Assembly (NCBI GenBank): GCA_956465555.1
Contig: OY101122.1
Location: 445,001 to 509,000, forward strand
Direction of reading: 5' to 3'
Length of the DNA stretch: 64,000 nt
Source: Nitzschia sp. pyKryTriq1
Taxonomy: Eukaryota; Bacillariophyta; Bacillariophyceae; Bacillariales; Bacillariaceae
Shown here: positions 1 to 11,112 of the stretch, one piece after another
Layout of the letters: every line of letters begins with the position of its first letter
Numbering within the stretch: the stretch's first letter is position 1
The notes under the pieces: generated by a model
Databases searched by the model: none
What the model was told of the DNA's origin: nothing
What the model saw: only the letters and a program-made list of their open reading frames with translations
Made by a program: the position numbers and the translations under genes

Positions 1-108
1 TGTACGGGATTGAAATTGCACGACATTCTCGCTTTTTTGGATGCGGGAGAAGCTCTGGCGAACCATGATGTGGTGGGAGTTCATGATTCGTTTTCGAGTC
101 TTGAATAG
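1..108 (+). CDS. C-terminal end of an unidentified protein (5' cut by window edge)
   Basis: An open frame runs from the first base to a TAG at 106-108 and gives 35 residues ending in HDSFSSLE. It reads like a protein tail (ILAFLDAGEALANHD) with no low complexity. I do not recognise the family. It could be a chance frame or the last exon of a gene lying to the left. The next gene starts on the same strand 233 bp downstream. Confidence 0.35.
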   Translation, partial: CTGLKLHDILAFLDAGEALANHDVVGVHDSFSSLE

Positions 109-341
109 TGCGTCATACAGAAACAAAATTGGAGGATAGGAGGAGGATTTCTGTAGGGTTCTTGCAAACAGATAGATATGGTACGAGTACCATCAACGCG
201 CTCGCCTCCTTCCGCTTTCTTATCATCACACACCATACTGTATAATAACAGAGCATCGTCATACAGTCATTTCAGACCAAGTGTCATTTATTCATCGCTA
301 CTTGAGCAGTCTCCGTATCCTAGCATTACCATCCTTCAGTC

Positions 342-1605
342 ATGGTAGCTTCACTACTGGTAGTTTCACGGCATCTTCCTGAAGACATTTCCAACGGCGA
401 CGACGGGGAACCTATCCTCGAAAATGCCGACAAACGTGACGATGCTCTCGATGCTTTTAACCATCCACGCTATCGAAGAGCCCGAATTCTTCACGAGCTA
501 AAAACCCGACAAGCTGGCGACAAGATTCTTTTCGTGAAGCCAGAAAGTGCGGCTCCTGACTTGCTGGCCTATGAAAATGTGCAAAGTGCTGCTCTCATTG
601 AATTCTTCACATCCGCATGGGACCGTTGGGATAGCTTGGGTCCGGAAGGTCACGATCCCATGTGCTGTTTGAGCGTTTCGAATGGCGATTCTTCGGCTGC
701 TGCCGCGCCTCCCCTCGTCCCCGGAAATGTACCGCTTCCACGTGAAGCGTATCAGCGTCCTTCTAAGAACGTCATGGGACAGATTGGATACTATTGCACC
801 GATACGTGCACCCCGATCTTTGGAAGTCTCAAGGAAGAATTGCAGTGGGATGTCGCTGTTATGAAGCAAGCTATTGATGCCGTGAAAGACTACAAGACAG
901 TATATGCATTGGCGACACACCCTGGCCATCATGCAGCACAGGATTCCTTTGGGGGGTACTGTTATTTGAATCATGCAGCCTTTTGTGCCCGACAACTGCA
1001 ATCCCAGTACGGATATTCCAAAGTGGCCGTCTTGGATATAGATTATGTAAGGAAACGATGGCTTTGGCATTGACAGTGTTTTTTTGCCAAAAATGCTCCC
1101 TGCTCATTTCGATGTACTTATTTTTGAACTTGTGTGTCCTCAGCATGCTGGCAATGGAACGGCCTCGATTTTCTACGAAGATCCTACTGTTCTCGTGATC
1201 TCCATTCATTGTCACCCGGACAATGACTATCCCTTCCATTCGGGATTTGAAGATGAGACGGGTGCCAAAGAGGGCGAGGGGGCGACTCTCCATTTGCCAC
1301 TCCTCCCGAAAACGACTTGGAAAGAGTACAATCCAGCCTTGGAACAGGCCATGGTCAAGGTCCAGTCGTTTGGTGCGGAAGCCTTGGTGATTTCAATGGG
1401 ATTGGATACCCATGAAGGCGATCCCTGTGCCATTCGACGAGCGGGTTTCTCGTTGAGCGGCAAGGACTATGTGGAAACGGGCCAGTGGATTGGATCTTAC
1501 GCCTCCAAGATTCCCATTCTGGTCATTCAGGAGGGAGGATATCGGATGGATAAGGTTCCTGGTGCGGCTGCCGATGTGCTCCTAGCCTGCGTCGACTCCA
1601 AATAA
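342..1605 (+). CDS. Histone deacetylase / acetylpolyamine amidohydrolase family protein
   Basis: Two exons, 342-1046 and 1144-1605, flank a 97-bp GT-AG intron and give 388 residues. The family hydrolyses acetyl groups from lysine or polyamines with a Zn-dependent arginase-like fold. All key positions are visible: the His pair in THPGHHA (H196, H197), the metal ligands of DIDYH (D234, H236) and LDTHEGD (D323), and the catalytic Tyr of EGGY (Y368). The intron cuts exactly between DIDY and HAGNGT, which rejoin correctly, so the splice is well supported. Length and the GGYCYLNHAA stretch fit the class II/APAH branch better than class I HDACs. The ATG at 342 opens the frame. The first 60 residues are charged, with no clear targeting signal. 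Whether the substrate is histone, another protein or a polyamine cannot be told from sequence. Confidence 0.9.
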
Positions 1606-1745
1606 GGACATCACGAGCACTTCTACATTCAACTCATCCCCACGTAGTAATAATTTTAGCCAAAACAGTTTTAGATTTAGATTGCTGGAATGCTGGGACA
1701 AGGCTCTTTAAAAGTCTCGTGCTCGCATTCCGTTTATGGATTTGA

Positions 1746-4733
1746 CTAGTCAGTGAACTCATGACTGGTCACGTACGGATGCTCGCACAGTTGGGCGATG
1801 GTCGGCCGAAAGGCTTGATCGTACATGAGACATTGTCGCACAAAAGCTTTGCCATCGTCTGACACGTCGGGGCGATCCGGGAAATGTACTTGATGAGCAT
1901 TAAGCATGGTATGATCGGTCAAGAGTTTGTCTTGTGTCTTGCCCTCTCCAAAAGGTCTGGATCCATACAGCATTTGGTAGTAAATGACTCCGATTGACCA
2001 AACATCTACCTTGTTGCTAATGCGAACCTGCTCCGTGGTGATGAAACACTCAGGCGGCAAGTACCAGTAGGTACCGGCACCTTGGCTGGTCAACTCCATA
2101 CTCTCGGCGGGATCGTGCGCATCGACAATCTTGCTCAGCCCAAAATCGGTAATCTTTGCGTCTCCAAATTCATCAAACAAAATGTTCCCCGGTTTGAGAT
2201 CGTAGTGAATAATTCCCTGGCGCGAGCCACTCGGTTGACTAAGGTAGCTCATTCCCGACAAGATTTGAAGCAGCAAAGCTCGAGCCTGCCGTTCGGGAAG
2301 TCGCTTTTTGGATTTCAACAGGGTGTCCAGGTCCGTGCCCTTGCAGCATTCCAATACGGTAGCAAATGAATTGTTGTCAATTTCAAATACGTCATACAAG
2401 CTGACAATACGAGGGTGGCGGACATTGCGATGGATTTCGTATTCCCGCGAAACATGTTTGGTGTAGTTTTCCTTCTTGGAATCAGGCCACCGCGGATCCA
2501 ATTGATGAATTTTGACAGCCACTTCTCGGAGATCCACCAAGTCATAGCCCCTCCAGACTTCTGAAAACCCGCCTTTTCCCAGCAGACAATGAAGCACATA
2601 TCGCTCATGCAACTAAAGTTTCAACATGGAAACGAGTTTAGTTGTGAGTATAGGCCAATTTCCAAGTACAGTTGTCTAAAGAACCACGACAATCCAGCGG
2701 CGAGACGTACCTTGGGTCGCGAGCGAAAGCGCGATGCATCTTCACTAGCCACTCGTTTGAGCGCCCGTATGTGTGCCCCCTTTTCATCATTCAAGGCTTG
2801 CTCTTCCTTTGCCAGTTCTGCCTCTTGCTCTTTCATGTTGGCCAAGTGCATTCGAATTGATTCTCTTGCTTCAATGGCCTCTAAGGGTGACAACAATCCC
2901 TCAGTATTCTCTTTGTCTTGTAACGCGGCATTCCGTTTCTCAAAGGCTTTTCGTTTCGTGGACAGGGCAATTTTCCGTTGCTCCAAATCTTTGGTGGCGT
3001 ATCCTTCTTCCCAACTTTCCAAGGCTCGCATCCCCGCTCGAGCATAGACAATTCTTCCCAAACGCGCCCCATCCGTTGCTAGCTTTTCCCTCAAATCCTT
3101 GGCTTGCTGATTGGATTTCCACCGCAATAAATCTTCCAAGACTTTGGAAGTCGAGGCGTCCTTTTCGGCCACTTTGGTTTTCGTGGCATCTAGTTCCTTT
3201 TTTGTCTTGTCCAAAGCATTCTGCAAGGAAATATGCAAAATTGTTTTGTTGTTGGTGACGGCTTTGAGTTGCTCCTCTCTATCTTCCAGCAGTTGCTGTA
3301 ATTTGTTGCATTTGGCCTGCCAATCAATGGCAGCATTAGTAGTGGCGATGGCAGCGTTGGACTGGGACGTTCTTGCATCGGACACCGTCGTAGAAGCAGC
3401 TTCAGCTGCATGCGACTGACTGGTCGTCGAGGATGGGTTGTTGTTGTTGTTGTTGTTGTTGTTGTTGGCATTAGTGTTGGTAGTACTGGTAGCATTCGTT
3501 GTGGAGAATGCCTCTTTCTTCTTGTTGGAGGAAAAGAAATCATGAATGCTCCGATTGTTGGCCGGAGGAGCGGCCACGACTCGTTTCGTCATGGAGCGAT
3601 CCCGCGAGGTTTCGGACGACGACAAGGTGGTAACCCGTGGCGATTGCTCTTCCCCGCGAGATCGTTTCGGTGATCCTGTACCGCCTGCTGCTGTAGCAGC
3701 CGTACTGTGACTGCTGTTGCTATTGGTATTGCTGCTTCCAACCATACTCCTATCTCGAATCGATGCATGTTTGCGCTTGGGCACGGATTTGCGCTTCTGT
3801 TTTATTCATCCAAATAGCAGAGTAGAGAAAGAAAAGAAATCAATCAAGCAAGCAAGGTCAGAAATGCATAAAGTGGAGACTCTCGGGTCGACAGCGGTAT
3901 GATAGTATGTATGTACTTACTGTGCTGCTGCTCGAGGAAGCTGCAGGGGTGACGCTAGAAGTGCTGGCACCTGTGGTAGCATTGGTGGTCGTCCGACTCG
4001 GCCCTCCATTATTGGATGATGAATGGTTGGTCTGCTGCGCCTGTAGGATGTTCCGAGCTGCCGCAGGTTTGGAAAGAGTGGCTCCTTTCGGGTTGTTGTT
4101 GTTATTGTTGTTATTATTGTTGTTGTTGTTGGGCGTGGTATTCATACCCGGTGTGACGGGCACGGGGGGCGATTCCGCCACAATCCGCTGCACGTGCGAT
4201 GTCAGCAAGGTTTGTTGGCTTGCGTTTGAGTTGCTGTTGTTGGCACTCAGGCGACTGGTGCTGAGGTTGGAAGCCGCATTGGTATTGTTGATATTGCTAG
4301 TCATTCCCTGGACGGGAGAATTGGCCGCCACTTTGCGCAAGTGGCGAGCCGTCGCTCGTTCCACCGCATGGAAACTGGTGTTGAGACTCGGACGTCGCCT
4401 CGATCGAACGGACGATGACGGAAGGTTCGAGTGCGAGTGAGAGTGAGAGTGCAACGGCGAAGAAGAATCGACGCCCATCAAAAATTGATTGGAAGCGGAA
4501 AAGGAGAAACTGTGCTGCGAATGATTGCTCGAGCGAGAAAAGGCGCCGTCGTTGTTCCCAGCAGGGTTTGTGGTAATCACGAGTGGTTGAAGGGGGTCCA
4601 ATGATCCCTCTGGAGGCTTTGTAAATCGAGTTTCCAAGAGTTCCAGCCGCCGTTCTAGTGTCAGTTCCGTAGTAGTAGGGATGTTGCTGCTGCCGTTTCG
4701 AGAATGATCAGCGCGTTGACCGGTCGAGGACAT
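1746..4733 (-). CDS. TLK: Tousled-like serine/threonine kinase
   Basis: Three exons on the minus strand (4733-3921, 3796-2711, 2612-1746) join in phase 0 through introns of 124 and 98 bp and give 921 residues. TLKs are nuclear kinases that phosphorylate the Asf1 histone chaperone during replication. The kinase domain fills the last exon: G-loop GKGGFSEV (about 645-652), VAVKIH Lys667, the TLK-type HYDLKPGN loop (D771 in place of HRD context), DFG D789, and WYLPPECF. The middle exon has coiled-coil segments ending in HIRALKRVASED, the segment just before the kinase in animal TLKs. The first exon carries RRLELLETRFT, matching the conserved TLK N-terminus. The start is the ATG at 4733; an in-frame GTG upstream was not used. 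Poly-Asn runs lie in exons 1 and 2, and a KRK cluster at the start of exon 2 may be a nuclear signal. Confidence 0.92.
3432..3467. repeat. GTT/AAC triplet microsatellite inside TLK
   Basis: A run of GTT on the plus strand encodes poly-Asn in the disordered part of the second TLK exon. A second, less pure run at about 4098-4131 does the same in exon 1. These are expansion-prone triplets in regions not expected to fold. Confidence 0.85.
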
Positions 4734-6100
4734 TGTGTGATAGCGATGCAATAAATGAAGAGAGTAAACCACGTGTACAGCACAAGTGGCACAAGGCGCC
4801 CAAGAATAAAGGTGCTATGGGTGCGACTTCGAATAGTAGTCGTAAAGAAGTTCAGTAGCGATGCCCCTCGAAAAAATAATATGACTCCTCCACTCCAGCA
4901 CTTGCACCTTGCAGCGCTAGTGTGAGTTGCAAAATTGGTGCTGCGGAATAGAAAACTAATTGGAGATGGTACGTAGTATCAATTGTAATGATGGAACGTT
5001 CGTGTCCATGTGAAAACCTCAAGTGGGATGGGATAACGCCAGTTCGGATGGAGGGGCAATGATGCTTGGTATCAATATTTTACCGGGGTAGTAGATGTTT
5101 GTCAGTTTTTCATTTTTTTAGGCGGCTACCGATAGATCCGTACCTATGAGTACCGTACCGGTACAGTTTAAAGGTTGCGGCTAGACCCCTGTACTTGTTG
5201 TAGTCCAGCGCATCTCAGCCGGCGTAACGTTGGCGCCGGCGCACCAAGTTTGAACTGTTACATCCATTTGAGGCACATGAAAATACTTAAGCTCAAAAAT
5301 GGCGCGTAGTAAATGATAATCTACACTCCTGAAGGATTAGATAAAGTAATGGAGGGAGATGAAAATTGCCGCCAAGACGATCCACCGCGCTTTCAAAACG
5401 GATCGATTTTGTTGTCTTTTTGGTCGGGGTCGCGTCGTCGTGGGGATGACGTCAAGGAAGGAGCAAGGCGGGGCAAACTTCAATGAGGAACAACGCTAAG
5501 AGAGGTTCGTTTCCAGGCAGGGCGGGGAGAGCGAACCTCTCTGCTGGAAGTTGGCAATCCCACTGGTATAAAAGTACCGGTACATCCGTCCTCTATGCTG
5601 CTGCTAGAGCTGAAATGCTTGTGTCCAGTGAGAATCATCGAAGATTATCCTCGTTATCCAGCAACAAAAGCACAAGAATGACCCAGTTCCCCTCCAAAAT
5701 TATTTTTTGTGTACTTTCAAACACAAAGCAAGGTGGTGCTTACGAGTACGAACTTTCGGCTGGGCGGGAGTGGAGGATGCTGACAGAGGCGATCTGCATG
5801 ATGCCTGATCTCTGATCGATGGCGGGTTTCAGCATGACCTGTACGTACAATGAAATAATAACGTTGAAACGCATTCGTCGCGAGCGATACGTGTGCCATA
5901 AATTCAACAACGTAATTGTACTCGTGTGTACAAACAAACAAACAAACAAACAAACATACTATTAGTCAAGGGGGATTTACTAAACAAACATCATAACTGG
6001 GGATTCCTTTGATCCTATGCTTCATCATTCGAGGATGCCTCCTCGCTACCACACCCTGTTTCCATGACATCAAAGTCAGTGCGGATTCAATCAACACCAT
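4734..6100. other. Intergenic gap upstream of TLK
   Basis: No gene is supported. An open frame of 110 codons at 5483-5815 (+) has no recognisable domain or coding character. The gap holds several TACCGGTA-type palindromes (near 5155 and 5575), a TATAAAAG string near 5567, and an AAAC tetranucleotide run at 5931-5955. The part next to 4733 should contain the TLK promoter. Confidence 0.6.
5931..5955. repeat. AAAC microsatellite
   Basis: About six consecutive CAAA/AAAC units lie between the end of the gene at 6101 and the gap to TLK. Noncoding. Confidence 0.9.
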
Positions 6101-8833
6101 CTATGCCTTTTGACCAATCTTGAAAACGTCAGCAGAAAGTCTCTTCGGTGGATGCTTTGTTGGGTTCTTGGTGGGTGGGTGCTTCTTCAGAGGGGCCGCC
6201 TCACTGGAAGCCGATATAGCAGCACTGCTTTGATCGCCACTACTATCAAACTTGGAGGTCGTAATCTTCTTGGTCTTAGGGACAAGTTTCTTGGGGGGGT
6301 TCTTGGGAGCATGCTTACGGGGGGTCGCCTTATTGGAAGGCGATGCAATACTGGGATTACCTGCTTCCGACATTGACACAATGGCCTCGTCGTCGCTGTC
6401 AATCTTGGAGGTGGCAGTCCCTGTGGTGTCAGAGGAACTTCCCTTTTCGGTCGACTGAGGATTTGGCTTGGTGATAGTCCCTATGATGTCAGAGGTACTT
6501 CTCTTTGCGGGCGACTTGGGATTTGGCTTGGTACTCGTCTTGGTCTTAGGGACAAGTTTCTTGGGGGGATTCTTGGGGGCGTGTTTGGAAGGGTGTTTGC
6601 GAGGGACCGCCTTGTTGGAAGGTGATACAGCACTACGGCTTCCTGCTTCCGACGCTGCCACAGACGCCTCATCATCGTGTTCAACCTTGGAGGTGGTCGT
6701 CCCTGTGATGTCGGATGACCGTCTCTTTGGGGGTGACTTAGGATTTGGCTTGGTGACTACCGGCGCGACACTTCCGTTGATGGAGTTGCGTCGCATTGGG
6801 ATACGGATGGGTGGCATGGAATAGCTTGGTCTTCTGGCTGCTGTACCGGTATGACTAGACGTTGGTGGCGAGAGTAGCTCGTTAGCTTCTTGCTCGTCTT
6901 CTTCCGCAAATGATGCTGAGCTCGTAGAGATATCAGAGTCTCTCCTTGTAAGCTCCCCATGTTCGGGGCTGGGTCGGCGAGTAGGGCGAGTTGGCTGTCC
7001 TCTGTTGGCAACGGGGTCGACGTTTCCATGAGTTGAAGATTTTCCTGGTTGCTGCTGCTGCTGCTGCTTTGCCAGGGTGGACCGAGCTAGGCATGAATGA
7101 TTCATTGCAACGTCTCCATGAGCTGAATTTCTTCCTAGTGGCTGCTGCTTTGCCAGGGTGGGACGAGCTAGGCTTGGATAATTTATTGCAGCGTCTCCAT
7201 GAGCTGAATGTCGTCCTAGTTGCTGCTGCCTTGCTTGGGCGGGGCGAGCTGGGTTTGTATTGTTCTTTCCAGCGCCTCCATGAGCTGAGTCTCTTTCGAG
7301 TTGCCATTGTTTTGCCGGGGAGGGACGGGCCGAATTTGGATTCTTTGCTGCGGCGTCGCCATGCACTGAATGCCTTGCCAGTTGCAGCTGTCGTGCCGGG
7401 GCGGGTGGAGTGGGATTTGAATTATTCATTCTAGCGCCTCCCTGAGCTGAGTGTTTTCCTAGTTGCTGTTGTCGTGCTTTGTCGAGTCGCGTCGGGTTTG
7501 GATTGTGGTGCATTCCGGCGTCTCCACTGAGAGAGTGCCGTCGTGGCGCTCGAGTCTGGCCCTTAGCGTGGGAGGGTATCTCCGAATCGTCTTTTACAAC
7601 CGGCAAGCGATTGTTCCTCAAAACGACGGGCTGCTGATCGGAGGTTGTGTGGCGGCTGTCACTGGCTATCGGTAGAGGTTGTTGCCTCGAGGGGGCGTGT
7701 GGTGATTGATTACCAAGAATCTTGTTCTTATGGCTTGATCGGCGGGGTGTGCTTGGGTTGGTACCGGTACCGGTATCGCTTGGCCTGTCGGGAATGCCGT
7801 GGCTTGACCCCCGGGCTAAACTAAATTCTTCGCTTCCAGGGGCCAAAGATGTATCTGAGGGTCGCCTCGCCGCTGATGGCCTTCTTTGTCGTCGGGGAGT
7901 GCCGTGACGGCTCCGGTTTAAATTGGATGAATCGGAGCGATGAGAAGCTGGATTGCCCACCGTCGACGATGTCGACATGGCTTTCTCCTCTACGCCCCCA
8001 TCGATAGTGTTCAGGATGGTACGACCGGAGCCATCTTCCGCAGCTTGCGGCTGGACATGTTTCTTCTTCAAGATCGAGCGACCCTCAGTGCCCGCAAGCC
8101 AGCCCCCAAAAGCGAAGCAACAGCAACAGAGGAAGAGTAGCAGAATGCCTGCGATTACGCACAAGGCTTGGGCCCATCTCGGTAGACTCGCCCACATGTC
8201 CTGGTATTCTGCATTGTCTTTCTCCGGTATTTTGTCCCCTCTGACCTGTTCGGCTATGGGGATATCCACAACATCGAATTCATCTATCCCAGCGAGGGAG
8301 CCCACTTGAATTCGGCGCGATACATGCAGATCGACAGTACCGCGAAGTAAGCGCCCGCTTCCATATTCCATCGAAACAGCTCCGACGCCTTGGATTACTG
8401 TGTTTCTTGGGGGAAGCTCGTCGCCATCAAAAATTGGAGGAAAAAAGAAATCGTCCATAAGAATCGCTTGAAAACTGCACATGGTGGCCCCAGGCTCGCA
8501 GTAAACTCGTGCTTGGTCAGAAGAAACAACTTCACTATCCTCGATCACGGCCTGCACGCCATCTATGCCTCGTTCACCTTTGGAAAAAGAAAATCGATCA
8601 ATCGATCGCATCACGATCCTCTGGTTCCGCGTTCGAAAAGTTGGCTGTATACATAGTCGAATCTTAGAACCAAGCATCAAATTAACTTTACTTTCGTTGG
8701 GACCCAGGGGTTCCAGATTTTCGTCACAAACCCATGCTTCGACGACCGGGGCGGCATCATCCACTTGCTGAGCTTCGGCTTTTTGGTATTTCGATACTGC
8801 CAGGATCAGCATAATCGAAACGAGAATGTGCAT
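6101..8833 (-). CDS. Type I membrane protein with Cys-containing ectodomain and tandem-repeat basic tail
   Basis: A single exon from the ATG at 8833 gives 910 residues. A signal peptide (about 1-21, ending AEA) is followed by a 200-residue ectodomain with four cysteines (C36, C61, C112, C119) and the segments CDENLEPLG and QGVGAVSMEYGSGRLLRG. One membrane segment (about 222-246, with a CCCC stretch) leads into a roughly 660-residue tail rich in Ser, Pro, Arg, Lys and His. The tail has about six 27-residue repeats (core RHSAHGDA, at 7030-7520) and a later doubled block of about 70 residues containing HAPKNPPKKLVPKTK (6275-6760). No catalytic domain is visible. The layout, a lumenal domain plus a long cytoplasmic tail, resembles diatom membrane proteins suggested to act at the silica vesicle or cell wall, but this is only an analogy and I do not assign a function. 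Confidence 0.8.
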   Translation of the reverse strand: MHILVSIMLILAVSKYQKAEAQQVDDAAPVVEAWVCDENLEPLGPNESKVNLMLGSKIRLCIQPTFRTRNQRIVMRSIDRFSFSKGERGIDGVQAVIEDSEVVSSDQARVYCEPGATMCSFQAILMDDFFFPPIFDGDELPPRNTVIQGVGAVSMEYGSGRLLRGTVDLHVSRRIQVGSLAGIDEFDVVDIPIAEQVRGDKIPEKDNAEYQDMWASLPRWAQALCVIAGILLLFLCCCCFAFGGWLAGTEGRSILKKKHVQPQAAEDGSGRTILNTIDGGVEEKAMSTSSTVGNPASHRSDSSNLNRSRHGTPRRQRRPSAARRPSDTSLAPGSEEFSLARGSSHGIPDRPSDTGTGTNPSTPRRSSHKNKILGNQSPHAPSRQQPLPIASDSRHTTSDQQPVVLRNNRLPVVKDDSEIPSHAKGQTRAPRRHSLSGDAGMHHNPNPTRLDKARQQQLGKHSAQGGARMNNSNPTPPAPARQLQLARHSVHGDAAAKNPNSARPSPAKQWQLERDSAHGGAGKNNTNPARPAQARQQQLGRHSAHGDAAINYPSLARPTLAKQQPLGRNSAHGDVAMNHSCLARSTLAKQQQQQQPGKSSTHGNVDPVANRGQPTRPTRRPSPEHGELTRRDSDISTSSASFAEEDEQEANELLSPPTSSHTGTAARRPSYSMPPIRIPMRRNSINGSVAPVVTKPNPKSPPKRRSSDITGTTTSKVEHDDEASVAASEAGSRSAVSPSNKAVPRKHPSKHAPKNPPKKLVPKTKTSTKPNPKSPAKRSTSDIIGTITKPNPQSTEKGSSSDTTGTATSKIDSDDEAIVSMSEAGNPSIASPSNKATPRKHAPKNPPKKLVPKTKKITTSKFDSSGDQSSAAISASSEAAPLKKHPPTKNPTKHPPKRLSADVFKIGQKA
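7030..7520 (-). repeat. 81-bp tandem repeat array within the membrane-protein gene
   Basis: About six diverged copies, recurring every 81 bp, each with CTCCATGAGCTGAA or a variant near 7024, 7112, 7195, 7275, 7357 and 7436 on the plus strand. Translated on the minus strand they give 27-residue units with the core RHSAHGDA. One copy carries a CAG-type expansion coding for poly-Gln. Confidence 0.85.
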
Positions 8834-9535
8834 CGTTATTGTTTGAGCTAAGCCTTATTTCCGACTGATCATCATATATTGTGCAACAGGTTGTGGTGGC
8901 CTGTTATTGTGGGTATCTCTACTAGTAGTAGGTTCTTGTGGAACGAGAATGCCGTCTACTGGTATTTTTTCCTGCCCGCTTCAACAACAACACGAAGGAA
9001 TCTCGTAGTTAGTGAGCGCTAATATTCTGGTCGTAGAGCGAGAACTTTTTATTAAACAAAGAAGCGCACATCATATCGGTTAAAATAGTTACAGCAGTAT
9101 TTATGGTATTTCCAGGTTCAATCACTCTAAAATTGCGCCGTGGTACCCGTGGTGCAGTACCAGTACTGGTACTGGTGCAGTACTGGTACTGTACTCGCTC
9201 GTAGGACTGCTGGTAGTCTACCGGTAGAATACGTCATTAAATACGGTTGGTGTTTGCTACATTAATGCCCTCACTCTATTGATATTTTGAACTTCCCCGA
9301 AAAATCACATTATTTATGCAAATCGAACGGCGTAAAAGTCGGATAGAAACAAAAATATCAATTATTCGTTGCCTTCCTTTCACTTATGAGTGAGATACGA
9401 GCACTTGTACTGCGAAACTTCAATGCAACACTGCCGAACTTCTTCGCCTTCCATCGATTTCGACGTCAATCTCTACGACCAACAGTGGCATAAATATTTA
9501 GTACTGCTTTCTTGCGGAGGAACTTTTAATCCCCG

Positions 9536-9600
9536 TGCAGCGTCCTGTCGACGTCATCGGTCTGTCCTTACATCCTGTCGACGTCAGCCTGACACTGCGT
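9536..9600. repeat. CTGTCGACGTCA dispersed repeat, copy A
   Basis: TCCTGTCGACGTCA occurs twice within this segment, about 30 bp apart, and the whole segment matches 33919-33987 at close to 90% by eye. Noncoding in both places. Confidence 0.75.
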
Positions 9601-9834
9601 GACGTCATAGCGTTCCAACTAGTCGTGACACCGCTGTCAAGACTAATGCATTTCATCTAGAAGCGATCCTTACTTCACAGGACATCCAAGATCGCCATCA
9701 CCTCTACATTTATGATAAGTCGTTCGTGCTTCTGACACTTCACGACTACTTCACGACTACAAAAGATTCATCTCTCAAAACACCCCAGAAAAATAGTCTC
9801 ACTTCTTCCCCCTCCTTTTTCTTTTATAAAATCC

Positions 9835-9900
9835 GTGCACCTTTACTCTATGTATTACCGCTTTTGCTTAGGCACTGTCCATGTCTCAAGGACGCCCTCC
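9835..9900 (+). repeat. 67-bp dispersed repeat, copy A
   Basis: The segment from GTGCACCTTTACTCT to GGACGCCCTCC matches the reverse complement of 38932-38998 with only about three differences. It lies in noncoding DNA in both places and is not low-complexity. Confidence 0.85.
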
Positions 9901-10513
9901 AGCTCGGACTATGGTGCTTGCTATTAGTCTCTCTATTACACAAAAGATACACGGGAAAGATATTATATAAAACGACATGATGTTGTTCTTCTACTATATT
10001 ACCAATCAAAGCACTTATTTTCGTTCCTGCTGGTCTGAAGAAAGTATCTCGGCCAATCCTCCTTTCAATTTTCCACAAACAGGATATCCCGGGCCTGACA
10101 TTCCCCTTGGGTGGGAAGAAGGGTGCTCGAGCCAGGGATCGTCAGTTGTTCTATTATGTAACATCGGTCGTCCGAAAGCAGATTCACGGGCATGTACTAT
10201 GTCACCTCCTTTGAAAGCGTGTAGTGCCGGAAAAGAAAAGAATCTCTCTTCTTCTGTCTCGTCGTTCGAGGACTCTCGCACTGTTGGACCAAGCACATCC
10301 ATACCCCTTCTGACTGGTGGCGGCTAGCCATCTTCTTCGGCAACCATGATGATCCGGCCATGTAGTCAGCAGTCCAGTAAGCTTCTACGTGGGGGTGGCT
10401 AGCCAAATCTTCGGGTGATGGGTGTGGTCTTGGGGAGTGCACAGGTACGTACCGTACCTGGTATGCGAACTCAGCTCGGCTTGCTCGGCATCAAGCTCGT
10501 AATACTAGTACTC

Positions 10514-10540
10514 TAGAGTAGAGAGAGAGAGAGTAGAGAG
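10514..10540. repeat. GA-rich microsatellite
   Basis: GAGAGAGAGA interrupted by TAGAGAG, about 600 bp upstream of the EDC4-like start. Similar CTCTAC/GAGAG strings recur at 14150-14245 downstream of the same gene. Confidence 0.7.
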
Positions 10541-11112
10541 TTGTTCTCTAAGACTCTCCACTCCACAGCTATCTTATGAACTTCTTTTTGTATCCTGCTT
10601 CAAGGGGCACTGATTTTTCGATCTGCCTCTCGTACACAAGGATTTGCAGGAGGAGTACGAGGAGGAATAGCACCAACAACAAGAAGGAAAAGTTTTAGTT
10701 TCCACTCCTCAACACTCGGATGGATCCAATATTGTTGTGTCCGTCCGCACACCCGATAAAAGGTAAAAATCAATGTCGGTAAAGCGTGGCCCGTTGGACG
10801 ATTTTTAAACACTTTTTTATAGAAGACATAAACGAGAAAATTTCCAAACGATTATTTTTATTCTCATCGTTTGATAAGTGCCGCCGAAGATAGTACTGTA
10901 CGCCGAAGAACAGATGAGCGGTTCCCAGCGCGCCCCCACCCGCAACAACGGGCGGATTGATCATCTCCCGTCTCCAGTCTCTTTTTCACAGGCAGTAAAT
11001 GAAACTGTCGCTTTGAGAACGCCGGCTTTTGAACAGAAGTACCCGTCTATGGTAACGTAACACAGGATCACCCCTCTCCTTCTATTATAACAACATTGAT
11101 ACAGTGCTACAA

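Larger units (their letters stand above)
8834..11112. other. Divergent intergenic region with dispersed repeats
   Basis: This lies between the outward-facing genes starting at 8833 (-) and 11113 (+), so both promoters should be here. It contains GTACCGGT/TACTGGTA-type strings (9150-9230), the CTGTCGACGTCA repeat (9536-9600), a 67-bp segment repeated at 38932 (9835-9900), and a GA-rich run (10514-10540). At about 10040-10440 on the minus strand, partly open reading with a Pro/His-rich character (HPHVEAYWTADYMAGSSW) may be a decayed coding segment; I cannot name its family. Confidence 0.6.

Noticed and set aside
3907-4440. Plus-strand frame rich in Leu and Val
   Set aside because: It is the antisense of poly-Asn and Ser-rich TLK coding sequence.
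5483-5815. Plus-strand frame of 110 codons in the gap upstream of TLK
   Set aside because: No domain or conserved stretch, and no supporting neighbour; treated as chance.
7030-7520. Regularly spaced repeats that could suggest a CRISPR array
   Set aside because: Units are 81 bp, diverged, in frame within a coding sequence, with no unique spacers; this is also a eukaryotic context.
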